NCBI RefSeq assembly: GCF_002261425.1
Contig: NZ_NEVJ01000003.1
Span: 1-64,000 of the forward strand
Source of the DNA: Bordetella genomosp. 9
GTDB lineage: Bacteria > Pseudomonadota > Gammaproteobacteria > Burkholderiales > Burkholderiaceae_B
DNA: 64,000 nt
Direction: 5' to 3'
The notes beneath the pieces were generated by a model. That model saw nothing but the letters and a program-made list of their open reading frames with translations, was not told the DNA's origin and made no database searches. Made by a program: the position numbers and the translations under genes. Positions 23,101 to 32,350 of the stretch are shown piece after piece. Each line of letters opens with the position of its first letter. Within the stretch, counting starts at the first letter, position 1.

Positions 23101-26100
23101 AGGGCGCCTACGGCACGCTGTCGGTGGACCAGACAGGCAAGTGGACCTACACGGTCGACAGCAAGGCGATCCAGGCGCTGGCCGAAGGCCAGGTCAAGAC
23201 CGAAACCTTCAGCGTCCTGGTCGATGACGGCCATGGCGGCACGGACGTGCAGCAGGTCACGGTCACCCTGACCGGCACCAACGACGTCCCGGTCGTGACC
23301 GGCTCGGCCCACGGCACGGTCTACGAGGATGTCCTGCCGATCACTGGCGGCGATCTGGATATCAAGGATGCGGACGCGGGTCAGGCGCACTTCCAGGCCG
23401 AGAAGGTCACCGGCGATCACGGTACGTTCGCCATCGGCTCGAACGGCAACTGGGGCTATCTGCTCAACAATAGCGACCCCGCGGTGCAGGCGCTGGCCGT
23501 GGGCGAGAAGCTGACCGAGACCTTCACGGTCAAGACCGCCGACGGCACGCCGACCACGGTCACGGTCACCATCGTCGGTACCAACGACCTGCCGCACATC
23601 AGCGGCGTCAGCACCGGCGCGCTGAAGGAAGACGCGGCGACGACCGTCAATGGCCAACTGAAGGTCAGCGACGTCGACGCGACCGACTCGCACAGCTGGT
23701 CCGTCGTCGGCGGCAGCCACGGCCAGTACGGCTCCATCGTGGTCGACCAGACCGGCAAGTGGACCTTCACGGCGAACCAGAACGTGCAGGCGCTGGGCGA
23801 AGGCGATACGGCGCAGCAGAAGTTCGTCGTCCAGGTCAGCGACGGCCATGGCGGCTTCGACTGGCAGACGATCACGATCACGCTGACGGGCACCAACGAC
23901 GTGCCGGTCATCACCCCGCACGATCCGGGCACCCCGGGCCAACCCGGCACGGCCAGCGACCACGGCACGGTGGTGGAAGACGCCACGCCCGACACCACCG
24001 GCGGCAAGCTGGATATCAAGGACGCGGACGCGGGCGAAAGCAAGTTCACCCCGCAGAACAACCAGGCCGGCGACCATGGATCGTTCTCCATCGACCAGAA
24101 CGGCAACTGGACCTATCACCTGAACAATGCCGATCCCGCCGTGCAGGCCCTGGCGGCCGGCGCGACGCTGACCGAGCAGTTCACGGTGACGTCGGCCGAC
24201 GGCAGCGCCACGCACCAGGTCACGGTGACCATCATCGGCACCAACGACGTGCCGGTGCTGAGCAGCGGCGCGTCCGCCGTGACGGAAGACTTGAACGTCG
24301 GCAACGACGGCAACCTGGTGACGGGCGGCCAGCTGACGATCACCGACGTGGACACCGGCGAAAGCAGCTTCAAGCCGGGCGCGCACTTCGACGGCAGCAC
24401 GGGCAACGGCAACGCGCCGCTGGGCGCGCTGGCGTTCAACGCCGATGGTTCGTACACCTACACGGTGGCCAACAACAATCCGGCGGTGCAAAGCCTGCGC
24501 AGCGGCGAGAGCATCGTCGAGACGTACACGGTGACCAGCGCCGACGGTACGGCCACGAGCACGATCACCATCACCATCAACGGCACCGATGACAAGCCGG
24601 TGATCACCCCGCATTCGCCGGACAGCGACAAGGGCACGGTAAAGGAAGACACGACGCTGTCGACCAGCGGCAAGCTGGACATCGTCGACGCCGACCATGA
24701 CCAGTCGTTCTTCCAGGCGCAGGACAATGTGGCCCAGGCGCACGGCACGTTCAGCATCGATGCCGACGGCAACTGGACGTACAACCTGAACAACGCCGAT
24801 CCGAAGGTGCAGGCGCTGGGCGTGGGCGAGAGCCTGACCGAAACGGTCACGGTACTGACGGCCGACGGCACCACGACCGAAGTGGTCGTGACGATCAACG
24901 GCACCAACGACATTCCGGTGATCAGCGGCGAAGCAACGGGCGCGATCAAGGAAGACGCGGCGCCGTCGGTATCGGGCCAGCTGGCCGTGGCGGACGTGGA
25001 CGTCAACGACGGCCACACCTGGTCGGTGCAGGGCAACCCGAAGGGTGCCTACGGCACGCTGTCGGTGGACCAGACCGGCAAGTGGACCTACACGGTCGAC
25101 AGCAAGGCGATCCAGGCGCTGGCCGAAGGCCAGGTCAAGACCGAGACCTTCAATGTCCTGGTCGATGACGGCCACGGCGGCAAGGACGCCCAGCAGGTCA
25201 CGGTCACCCTGACCGGCACCAACGACGTGCCGGTCGTGACCGGCGACGATTCCGGCACGGTGAAGGAAGACTCGCCCTTCCAGCAGTGGACTGGCGGCGA
25301 TCTGAACATCAGCGACGCCGATACGAACCAGTCGTACTTCCAGCCGAATGTCATCAATACGCCCCACGGGACCTTCCTGGTGGGCAGCAATGGCAACTGG
25401 ATCTTCACGCTGAACAACAGCAACCCGGACGTGCAGGCGCTGGGCGCCGGCGAAAAGCTGGTCGAGACCTTCACGGTCAAGACCGCCGACGGTACGCCGG
25501 AAACCGTGACCGTCACCATCCTGGGCACCAACGACGCGCCGCACATCAGCGGCGTGGCCAGCGGCGCCATCAAGGAAGACGCCGCGCCGTCGGTCAGCGG
25601 CCAACTGCAGGTCAGCGACGTCGACGTTCACGACAGCCACAGCTGGTCCATCGTGGGCAGCAACAAGGGCGACTACGGTACGCTCACGATCGACCAGACC
25701 GGCAAGTGGACCTTCACGCCCAACCAGAACGTGCAGACGCTGGGTGAAGGCGCGAAGGCGCAGGACCAGTTCGTCGTCCAGGTCAGCGACGGCCATGGCG
25801 GCTTCGATTGGCAGACCGTCACGGTGAACATCACCGGTACCAACGACGCGGCGGTGATCACGCCGCATCATCCTGGCGATGACCGCGGCACGGTGCAGGA
25901 AGACCGCGTGCAGACGGTGTCGGGCAATCTCGACGTCAAGGACATCGACAGGAACGAAGCGTCCTTCCAGACCCAGAGCAAGACGCCGGGCGACTACGGC
26001 CAGTTCTCGGTCAACTCGCAGGGCACCTGGACGTACCAGCTGAACAACAGCGATCCGCGCGTGCAGGCGCTGGGCGCGGGCGAGCACCTGACCGAGACGT

Positions 26101-29100
26101 TCACGGTCAAGAGCGCCGACGGTACCCCGGCGACGGTGACCATCACCATCAACGGCACCAACGACATCCCGGTGATCAGCGGCGTTCACACGGGTGCTGT
26201 GACCGAGGACGGCGCGCCTTCGGTGCAAGGCCAGTTGACGGTTGCCGACGTGGACACCAACGACAGCCACTCCTGGTCCGTGATCAACGGTTCCAAGGGC
26301 GACTACGGCTCGATCAGCGTGGATGCCACCGGCAAGTGGACCTATACGGTCGACCAGCAGGCCGCGCAGGCCCTGAAGGAAGGCGAGAAGCAGACCGACA
26401 CCTTCACCATCAAGGTGGATGACGGCCATGGCGGCACCGACACGCAGACCGTGACCGTGACGATCACGGGCACGAACGATGTGCCGGTCATCACGCCGCA
26501 CGACCCGGGTACGCCGGGCCAACCGGGCACGGCCAGCGACCACGGCACCGTGGTCGAGGACGCCACGCCCGACACCACCGGCGGCAAGCTGGACATCGTC
26601 GATGCCGACGCGGGCCAGAGCAAGTTCGCGCCGCAGGCCAACCAGCCTGGCGACCATGGCACGTTCTCGGTGGACCAGGACGGCAACTGGACCTACAAGC
26701 TGAACAACGGCGATCCCGCTGTGCAGGCGCTGGGCGCCGGCCAGACGCTGACCGAGACCTTCACGGTGAGCTCGGCGGACGGCAGCGGCACGCACGACGT
26801 GACGGTGACCATCGTCGGTACCAACGACGTGCCGGTGCTGAGTTCGGGCACGGGCGCCGTGACGGAAGATTCGAACGTCGGCAACGACGGCAACCTGGTG
26901 ACCGGCGGGCAGTTGACGATCACCGATGTGGATGCCGGCGAAAGCAGCTTCAAGCCGGGCGCGCACTTCGACGGCAGCACCGGCAACGGCGGCGCCGCGC
27001 TGGGCACGCTGACCTTCAATGCCGATGGCTCGTACAGCTACTCGGTGGCCAACGACAACGCGGTGGTGCAGGGCCTGAAGACCGGCCAGAGCATCGTCGA
27101 AACCTACACGGTGACCAGCGCCGACGGCTCGGCCACCAGCACCATCACCATCACCATCAACGGTACCGACGACGGCGCGACGATCACCCCGCACGATCCG
27201 GGCACCCCGGGCCAACCGGGCACGGCCAGCGACCACGGCACGGTGGTGGAAGACGCCACCCCCGACACGACCGGCGGCAAGCTGGACGTGCAGGACGCGG
27301 ATGCCGGCGACGCGAAGTTCTCGACCACGCCGGATCACGCCGGCGAGCATGGCGCCTTCACGATCGACGAGAACGGCAACTGGTCGTACAAGCTGAACAA
27401 CGGCGACCCCGCCGTCCAGGCCCTGGGCGCCGGCAAGACGCTGACCGAGACCTTCACGGTGAGCTCGGCCGACGGCAGCGCCACGCACCAGGTCGTGGTG
27501 ACCATCGTCGGCACCAACGACGTGCCGGTGGTGAGCGCCGGCACGGGGGCCGTGACGGAAGACCAGAATGTCGTCAACGGCGGCAATCTGGTCACCAGCG
27601 GCCAACTGACCATCACCGACGTTGACACGGGCGAAAGCAGCTTCAAGCCGGGCGCGCAATTCTCCGGCAGCACGGGCAACGGCAACGCGCCGCTGGGCAC
27701 GCTGACCTTCGGCCCCGACGGCTCGTACATCTACGTGGTGGCCAACGACAACGCCGTGGTGCAGGGCCTGAAGACCGGCCAGAGCATCGTCGAAACGTAC
27801 ACGGTCACCAGCCTGGACGGCACGAAGACCAGCACCATCACGATCACCATCAACGGCACGGATGACGCGCCCAAGGTGGTCGGCCACATCGATACCCAGG
27901 TCGGCAAGGACGCCGACACGGGCATCAATGTGGACACGGCCAGCCACTTCAAGGATGTGGACGTCGGCGACACGCTGACGTACTCGGCCAACGGCCTGCC
28001 GCCCGGACTGTCGATCGACAAGGACACCGGCAAGATCACCGGCACCATCGACCATTCCGCCTCGCAGGGTGGCGACAACCACGACGGCAAGTACACGGTC
28101 AGCGTCACGGCGACCGATCCCGACGGCAAGACCGCCACGCAGACCTTCGAGTGGGATGTCACCAACCCCGCGCCGACGGCGGTTAACGATGCGGCCACGG
28201 CGAACGGCAGCGGCCAGGCCAGCGGCAACGTGATCCTGGGCAATGCGGGCGCCGGCAAGGATACCGATCCCGACGGCGACACGCTGAAGGTGGTCAGCGT
28301 CAAGGGCAACGGCAACGCGCAATCCGTGGTCGACGGCCACGGCACGCAGGTGACCGGCGACCACGGCGGCACGTTCACCCTGAACGCCGACGGTACCTAC
28401 AGCTTCAACGCGGGCCACGACTTCGACGGCCTGGGCGCCGGGCAGAGCAAGACGACGTCCGTCACTTACACCATCTCCGATGGCGAAGGCGGCACCAGCA
28501 CGGCGACGCTGACGGTGACCGTTGTGGGCAGCAACGTGCCCCCCGTGGCGCTCGACGACAGCGCCACCACCCAGCAGGGTGTCGCGCTGACCGCCGATGC
28601 CTCGCACAATGTGCTGACCAACGATTCGGATGCCAACGTTTCGGACAAGCTGGTGGTCAGCGCGGTCAACGGCCAGGCCGGCAATGTCGGTCAGTCCATC
28701 CAGGGCGACCATGGCGGCAGCTTCGTCCTGAACGCGGACGGCACGTACACGTTCAACCCGGGCAGCACGTTCGACTACCTGCCGCAGGGCCAGACGGCGA
28801 CCAGCTCCATCACCTACACGGTGTCGGACGGCCATGGCGGCACGGATACGGCGACGCTGACGGTCACCATCAAGGGCACCAACGACGTGCCGGTGATCTC
28901 GGTGGGCCAGAGCGGCTCGGACAAGGGTACGGTGTACGAAGACGGCGCCCCGCTGAACGGTACACTGACCATCTCGGACAAGGACACCGGCGAAAGCAGC
29001 TTCCAGCCGAAGACCGTGGTCGACCAGTACGGCACCTTCACCATCGACGCCACGGGCAAGTGGACCTATACCCTGGATAACACCAATCCGGCGGTGCAGG

Positions 29101-31577
29101 CCCTGTCCGGCAACGACAGCCTGGGCACCCGTACGTTCACCGTGGTCTCGGCCGACGGCACGGCCACGCACGACGTCAAGGTGACCATCAACGGCACCAA
29201 CGACGCGCCGGTGGCGGCGGACAATTCGGCCAACGTCGAGCTGGGCGGCAAGCACACCTTCACGACCAGCGAATTCAACTTCGCCGACAGCAAGGGTGAG
29301 CATGACAGCCTGCAGAACGTCATCATCACCCGCGTGCCGGACAGCGGCACGCTGACCTACAACGGCAGTCCCGTGACGGCCGGCCAGGTCATCTCCGCGG
29401 CCGACATCGCGGCGGGCAAGCTGGTCTACACCCCGGGCGCCGACGGCAAGGACACGTCCTTCGGCTTCAAGGTGCAGGACAACGGCGGTACGGCGCACGG
29501 CGGCCAGGATACGTCGACGGAGCACAACTTCGGCCTGTCGACCAACAACCTGATCCAGGGGGACAACACCGGCACGGGCGACAACAACGGCCACGGCGGC
29601 ACGACCCCGCCGCTGAACGGCGGCTCGGGCAACGACATCATCATGGGCGATACCGGCGGCACGGTCACCACGACCACGCCTGGCCAGAACTACAACATCG
29701 CCCTGATCGTCGACCACTCGGGCAGCATGGACGACAAGATCGGCGGCCAGACCCGCATGGACCTGGTCAAGAGCGCGTTGACGCAGTTCGTCAAGCAGCT
29801 GGCCGGCCACGATGGCATCGTCAACATCACGCTGATCGGCTTCGGCAGCAGCGCGGACCAGGCGATCACCATCCAGAACCTGAACCCGAACGATGTGGAT
29901 CAGACGACGGATACGCTGATCAAGGCGATCAACGCCTTGAAGGCCAGTGGCACGACCAACTACGAGGATGCGTTCGATTCCGCGGTGGATTGGTTCAACG
30001 CCCAGGCGGCCTCCGGCAAGGGCCAGGCGAACGGTTACGACAACCTGAGCTTCTTCCTGACCGACGGTGATCCCACGGTCTATAACGGCGGCGGTAACGG
30101 CTCGTCCACCACGACGCCGGTCCTGCAGCATTCGGTCGACGCGTTCGCGGCACTGAGCGCCATGAGCACGGTGCACGGCATCGGTATCGGGTCGGGCGTC
30201 AATGCCGACATCCTGAAGTTCTTCGACAACACGGACACGACGGGTACCGGCGTCGTCAGCGACACCACCAACACGACCAATCTGTCGACGTCCGGCACCT
30301 ACAACCTGGATGCCAGCAGCTCGTGGACGACGGGCCAGAACGGCGGTGGCAGCGTAAGCGGCAACTACAGCTACATCAACATCACCGATAAGTTCGGCAC
30401 CAATGGCACCAACGCCAAGTCGATGATCGTCGATACCAAGAACCCGATCACGATCGCCGCTGGCCATACCGGCCACTTCGAGTTCGACCTGAGCACGTCG
30501 AGCTGGAAGAACGGTTCGGATACGTTCACCTGGAAGCTGCAGATGCTGGTGGCCGACACCCAGCATCCCGGCCAGTACATCTGGTCGGATGTGCAGACGG
30601 GCAACAGCACCGGCCACATCGTGACGAACGATGTCGCGGCGGGCCAGTACCGGTTCGAGTTCGAGGTCAAGGACAACAGCGACAACGGCACGTGGCTGAG
30701 CGACAACAACGCGACGCTGACGGTCGAGGACGTCACGCTGTACGACCACGTCGTCACCACCGCCCCGACGGGCGAGGTCGACATCGTTCTGCAGCCGGGC
30801 GACCTGAGCACGGCGCTGAACGGCGGCGGATCGCACTCCGATCCCAACCCGGTGGGTGGCGACACGATCAACGGCGGTGATGGCAACGACATCATCTTCG
30901 GCGATACGATCAACACCGACGCGTTGAACTCCACGCAGCATCCGGCCGGCACGCACAACGGCCAGGGCCTGCAGGGCCTGCTGGACTACCTGACCGATAC
31001 GCTGGGCCATGCGCCCACGTCCAGCGATGTCTACAACTACGTCAGCCAGCATAGCGACGCGCTGAACGTGGGTGGCGACACGCGCGGCGGCAACGACACG
31101 ATCCACGGTGGCAACGGCAACGACATCATCTACGGCCAGGGCGGCAACGACACCCTGTACGGCGATGCCGGCAACGACATCCTGGTGGGTGGCGCGGGCA
31201 ACGACACCTTGTACGGCGGCGACGGCAGCGACACCTTCAAGTGGTCGCTGCACGACGGCGGTACGACGGCCAGCCCCGCGATCGATACCATCATGGACTT
31301 CGATACCCGGGCGGCTTCGGCCGGCGGTGACGTCCTGGACCTGCACGAGCTGCTGAACAACCCGGCCGACGCCGACCTGACCAAGTATCTGCACTTCTCC
31401 AAGAGCGGCACGGATACGGTCATCAACGTCAGCACCACGGGTGGCGCCGCGCAACAGGCCTTCGACCAGAAGATCGTGCTGCACGGTGTGGATCTGAGCA
31501 ATAACGGAGCGTTGCAGAACGATCAGGCGATCATCAATGACCTGATCCAGAAGGGCAAACTGCATGGCCACAGCTAA
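20178..31577 (+). CDS. Giant LapA/BapA/BrtA-type adhesin with retention module, VCBS repeats, vWA and RTX domains
   Basis: The protein has 3799 residues and is complete. Residues 1 to about 110 match the LapA-type retention module (AVVTQVVGRAWIRSSDGS, IGENRDVAFN), which holds the protein in the outer-membrane channel. T112-A113-A114-L115 is a candidate LapG cleavage site, at nearly the position of the Ala-Ala site known in Pseudomonas LapA. Cadherin-like and Ig-like (He_PIG-type) units follow, then about 20 VCBS units to about residue 2570. A second Ig/cadherin-like block, a vWA domain with metal site DHSGS at D3179, GTTNYE and FLTDGD, a beta-rich segment, RTX repeats (about 3560-3690) and a C-terminal secretion target ending KGKLHGHS complete it. 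Known homologues mediate biofilm attachment under c-di-GMP control. The lapG and lapD genes directly downstream support that role. Confidence 0.95.
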   Translation: MAFSTPAVVTQVVGRAWIRSSDGSLVELHAGSRIPPDTEIVTASGATVALQTEGGMPLTIGENRDVAFNADMAGQPVDRSEAAVAAPTGTDSDRLLAALQNGQDPFDNLDPTAALVAGGGDAGGSSFVRLARVVESTTPLDLAYAGVGTPAINLLTPAGLATNNNAPANDPPNAGNDTSTTTEKSFVTGNILTNDTDPNGDAVFIQTVGGRPMATGGVQVAGSTGGTFTVFPDGSYIFNPGDAYHNLGVGQTATSTLTYTISDPFGNTSTATVTVTVNGLNDAPTATAIDNVNGVDAQQNINVDVSSHFADIDNGDKLTYTANGLPPGLTINPETGVITGTIDHSASQGGNNGVYQVTITATDTSGATVTETFNWNVANPAPTAVNDNGATDQDHAVTGNVLTGDAQGVGRDSDPDGDALTVVHAGDKDMTAAGIAVAGSGGGVFTIRADGSYSFEPGKDFQSLAAGETKTTTVSYTISDGEGGTSTATLTLTVTGTNDLPVITPVEGGPDANHVKEDEVLTTEGKLNIVDADHDQSFFQAQTNTAGQHGTFSIDADGRWTYHLTNDDPQVQQLAVGEKLTETFTVKAADGTETTVTVTIDGTNDIPAISGTSAGAATEDVEQTVSGQLAVSDTDKSDTHSWSVSGEPKGQYGTISVDQAGKWTYTVDQQATQALAKDQQVQETFHILVDDGHGGTAVQDVTITITGTNDVPVLTSGTGEVTEDQNVGNDGNLVTGGQLTITDVDTGESSFKPGAHFDGSTGNGNAPLGTLAFNADGSYTYTVANGNPTVQGLRSGESIVETYTVTSADGSATSTITITINGTDDKPVITPHSPDSDKGTVKEDTTLSTSGKLDVVDADHDQSFFQAQDNVEQQHGTFSIDANGNWTYNLNNADPAVQALGVGQSLTETITVLTADGTTTEVVVTINGTNDIPVISGEATGAIKEDAAPSVSGQLAVADVDVNDGHTWSVQGNPKGAYGTLSVDQTGKWTYTVDSKAIQALAEGQVKTETFSVLVDDGHGGTDVQQVTVTLTGTNDVPVVTGSAHGTVYEDVLPITGGDLDIKDADAGQAHFQAEKVTGDHGTFAIGSNGNWGYLLNNSDPAVQALAVGEKLTETFTVKTADGTPTTVTVTIVGTNDLPHISGVSTGALKEDAATTVNGQLKVSDVDATDSHSWSVVGGSHGQYGSIVVDQTGKWTFTANQNVQALGEGDTAQQKFVVQVSDGHGGFDWQTITITLTGTNDVPVITPHDPGTPGQPGTASDHGTVVEDATPDTTGGKLDIKDADAGESKFTPQNNQAGDHGSFSIDQNGNWTYHLNNADPAVQALAAGATLTEQFTVTSADGSATHQVTVTIIGTNDVPVLSSGASAVTEDLNVGNDGNLVTGGQLTITDVDTGESSFKPGAHFDGSTGNGNAPLGALAFNADGSYTYTVANNNPAVQSLRSGESIVETYTVTSADGTATSTITITINGTDDKPVITPHSPDSDKGTVKEDTTLSTSGKLDIVDADHDQSFFQAQDNVAQAHGTFSIDADGNWTYNLNNADPKVQALGVGESLTETVTVLTADGTTTEVVVTINGTNDIPVISGEATGAIKEDAAPSVSGQLAVADVDVNDGHTWSVQGNPKGAYGTLSVDQTGKWTYTVDSKAIQALAEGQVKTETFNVLVDDGHGGKDAQQVTVTLTGTNDVPVVTGDDSGTVKEDSPFQQWTGGDLNISDADTNQSYFQPNVINTPHGTFLVGSNGNWIFTLNNSNPDVQALGAGEKLVETFTVKTADGTPETVTVTILGTNDAPHISGVASGAIKEDAAPSVSGQLQVSDVDVHDSHSWSIVGSNKGDYGTLTIDQTGKWTFTPNQNVQTLGEGAKAQDQFVVQVSDGHGGFDWQTVTVNITGTNDAAVITPHHPGDDRGTVQEDRVQTVSGNLDVKDIDRNEASFQTQSKTPGDYGQFSVNSQGTWTYQLNNSDPRVQALGAGEHLTETFTVKSADGTPATVTITINGTNDIPVISGVHTGAVTEDGAPSVQGQLTVADVDTNDSHSWSVINGSKGDYGSISVDATGKWTYTVDQQAAQALKEGEKQTDTFTIKVDDGHGGTDTQTVTVTITGTNDVPVITPHDPGTPGQPGTASDHGTVVEDATPDTTGGKLDIVDADAGQSKFAPQANQPGDHGTFSVDQDGNWTYKLNNGDPAVQALGAGQTLTETFTVSSADGSGTHDVTVTIVGTNDVPVLSSGTGAVTEDSNVGNDGNLVTGGQLTITDVDAGESSFKPGAHFDGSTGNGGAALGTLTFNADGSYSYSVANDNAVVQGLKTGQSIVETYTVTSADGSATSTITITINGTDDGATITPHDPGTPGQPGTASDHGTVVEDATPDTTGGKLDVQDADAGDAKFSTTPDHAGEHGAFTIDENGNWSYKLNNGDPAVQALGAGKTLTETFTVSSADGSATHQVVVTIVGTNDVPVVSAGTGAVTEDQNVVNGGNLVTSGQLTITDVDTGESSFKPGAQFSGSTGNGNAPLGTLTFGPDGSYIYVVANDNAVVQGLKTGQSIVETYTVTSLDGTKTSTITITINGTDDAPKVVGHIDTQVGKDADTGINVDTASHFKDVDVGDTLTYSANGLPPGLSIDKDTGKITGTIDHSASQGGDNHDGKYTVSVTATDPDGKTATQTFEWDVTNPAPTAVNDAATANGSGQASGNVILGNAGAGKDTDPDGDTLKVVSVKGNGNAQSVVDGHGTQVTGDHGGTFTLNADGTYSFNAGHDFDGLGAGQSKTTSVTYTISDGEGGTSTATLTVTVVGSNVPPVALDDSATTQQGVALTADASHNVLTNDSDANVSDKLVVSAVNGQAGNVGQSIQGDHGGSFVLNADGTYTFNPGSTFDYLPQGQTATSSITYTVSDGHGGTDTATLTVTIKGTNDVPVISVGQSGSDKGTVYEDGAPLNGTLTISDKDTGESSFQPKTVVDQYGTFTIDATGKWTYTLDNTNPAVQALSGNDSLGTRTFTVVSADGTATHDVKVTINGTNDAPVAADNSANVELGGKHTFTTSEFNFADSKGEHDSLQNVIITRVPDSGTLTYNGSPVTAGQVISAADIAAGKLVYTPGADGKDTSFGFKVQDNGGTAHGGQDTSTEHNFGLSTNNLIQGDNTGTGDNNGHGGTTPPLNGGSGNDIIMGDTGGTVTTTTPGQNYNIALIVDHSGSMDDKIGGQTRMDLVKSALTQFVKQLAGHDGIVNITLIGFGSSADQAITIQNLNPNDVDQTTDTLIKAINALKASGTTNYEDAFDSAVDWFNAQAASGKGQANGYDNLSFFLTDGDPTVYNGGGNGSSTTTPVLQHSVDAFAALSAMSTVHGIGIGSGVNADILKFFDNTDTTGTGVVSDTTNTTNLSTSGTYNLDASSSWTTGQNGGGSVSGNYSYINITDKFGTNGTNAKSMIVDTKNPITIAAGHTGHFEFDLSTSSWKNGSDTFTWKLQMLVADTQHPGQYIWSDVQTGNSTGHIVTNDVAAGQYRFEFEVKDNSDNGTWLSDNNATLTVEDVTLYDHVVTTAPTGEVDIVLQPGDLSTALNGGGSHSDPNPVGGDTINGGDGNDIIFGDTINTDALNSTQHPAGTHNGQGLQGLLDYLTDTLGHAPTSSDVYNYVSQHSDALNVGGDTRGGNDTIHGGNGNDIIYGQGGNDTLYGDAGNDILVGGAGNDTLYGGDGSDTFKWSLHDGGTTASPAIDTIMDFDTRAASAGGDVLDLHELLNNPADADLTKYLHFSKSGTDTVINVSTTGGAAQQAFDQKIVLHGVDLSNNGALQNDQAIINDLIQKGKLHGHS
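22353..25235 (+). repeat. Internal duplication of a three-VCBS block (about 940 bp, offset 1941 bp)
   Basis: The block starting at 22353 (AACGTCGGCAACGACGGC) recurs from 24294 with only scattered base changes for about 940 bp. It covers three successive VCBS units in each copy. The interval listed spans both copies. It indicates duplication of a multi-domain block inside the adhesin gene. Confidence 0.75.
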
Positions 31578-31593
31578 GCCCTAGTCGGGTCGT

Positions 31594-31626
31594 CCCGGCG
31601 CGCCACCCCATGGGCGGGGCGCCGGG
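31594..31626 (+). terminator. Hairpin between adhesin and lapG (possible attenuator)
   Basis: CCCGGCGC at 31594-31601 pairs with GCGCCGGG at 31619-31626, and CCCC/GGGG can pair inside. No T-tract follows. In the 69-bp gap between the adhesin and lapG it may reduce, rather than stop, transcription into lapG and lapD. Confidence 0.45.
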
Positions 31627-31646
31627 CTGGCCTTACAATATGTTTC

Positions 31647-32330
31647 ATGGCTAATTTCCACCCTTCGCGCGCCGTCCTGGCCCTGGCCAGGGCGGCTTTC
31701 TTCTGCCTGCTGTTCGGGTGGGGAATCAGCGGCGCGCTGGAGCTGGATACGGCCAGGCTGGAGCAGGTGGCGGCCAGCCGCTACGGCAGCAAGGGCGCCC
31801 ATGCGGTCGCGGCCTGGCTGCAGCTGCTGCAGGCCGATACGGCGCTGTCGGAAGCCGACCAGCTCACCAGCATCAACAATTTCTGGAATCGCAGCCTGCT
31901 GCAGGCGGAGGACCAGACGATCTGGGGCCAGGCCGACTACTGGGCCACGCCGCTGGAAGCCCTGGGCAAGGGCGCCGGCGACTGCGAGGATTTCGTCATC
32001 GGCAAGTATTTTTCCCTGATCAAGCTGGGCGTGCCCACCAGCAAGCTGCGCTTCGTTTACGTGCGGGCGCGCATCGGCGGTCCCGAAAGCAGCGAACAGA
32101 TTGCCCACATGGTGCTGGCCTACTATCCGACGGCCAACTCCGTGCCCCTGGTACTCGACAGCCTGATATCCGATATCCTGCCAGCCAGCCAGCGGCGCGA
32201 TCTGACACCTGTGTTCAGTTTCAATGCCGATGGCGTGTACGTCGACGGCAAACATGCCGCCCCGGTCGACCGCATCGGCCGCTGGCGGGATCTGCTGCAG
32301 CGCATGGCGCGTGAAGGCATCCGGCAATAG
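31647..32330 (+). CDS. lapG: LapG, periplasmic transglutaminase-like cysteine protease
   Basis: The protein has 227 residues. A signal-anchor or signal peptide (about 8-30) is followed by the bacterial transglutaminase-like protease domain. The triad is visible as C113 in GDCEDF, H154 in IAHMVLAYY and D171 in LVLDSL. D112 and E114 flank the cysteine, as do the calcium-binding residues known in Pseudomonas LapG. By family knowledge LapG clips the N-terminal retention module of a LapA-type adhesin at an Ala-Ala bond and releases it. It is kept inactive by LapD when c-di-GMP is high. It lies between its presumed substrate gene and lapD. No clear ribosome-binding site precedes the ATG, so the start is slightly uncertain. 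Confidence 0.95.
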   Translation: MANFHPSRAVLALARAAFFCLLFGWGISGALELDTARLEQVAASRYGSKGAHAVAAWLQLLQADTALSEADQLTSINNFWNRSLLQAEDQTIWGQADYWATPLEALGKGAGDCEDFVIGKYFSLIKLGVPTSKLRFVYVRARIGGPESSEQIAHMVLAYYPTANSVPLVLDSLISDILPASQRRDLTPVFSFNADGVYVDGKHAAPVDRIGRWRDLLQRMAREGIRQ

Positions 32331-32350
32331 GCGTTGAAGGAATCCCATCC

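Noticed and set aside
20088..31571. An 11.5-kb open frame on the minus strand, fully antisense to the giant adhesin
   Set aside because: It results from GC-rich codon bias: the adhesin avoids the plus-strand triplets that would read as stops. The translated product has no family-like sequence and only mirrors the VCBS repeats.
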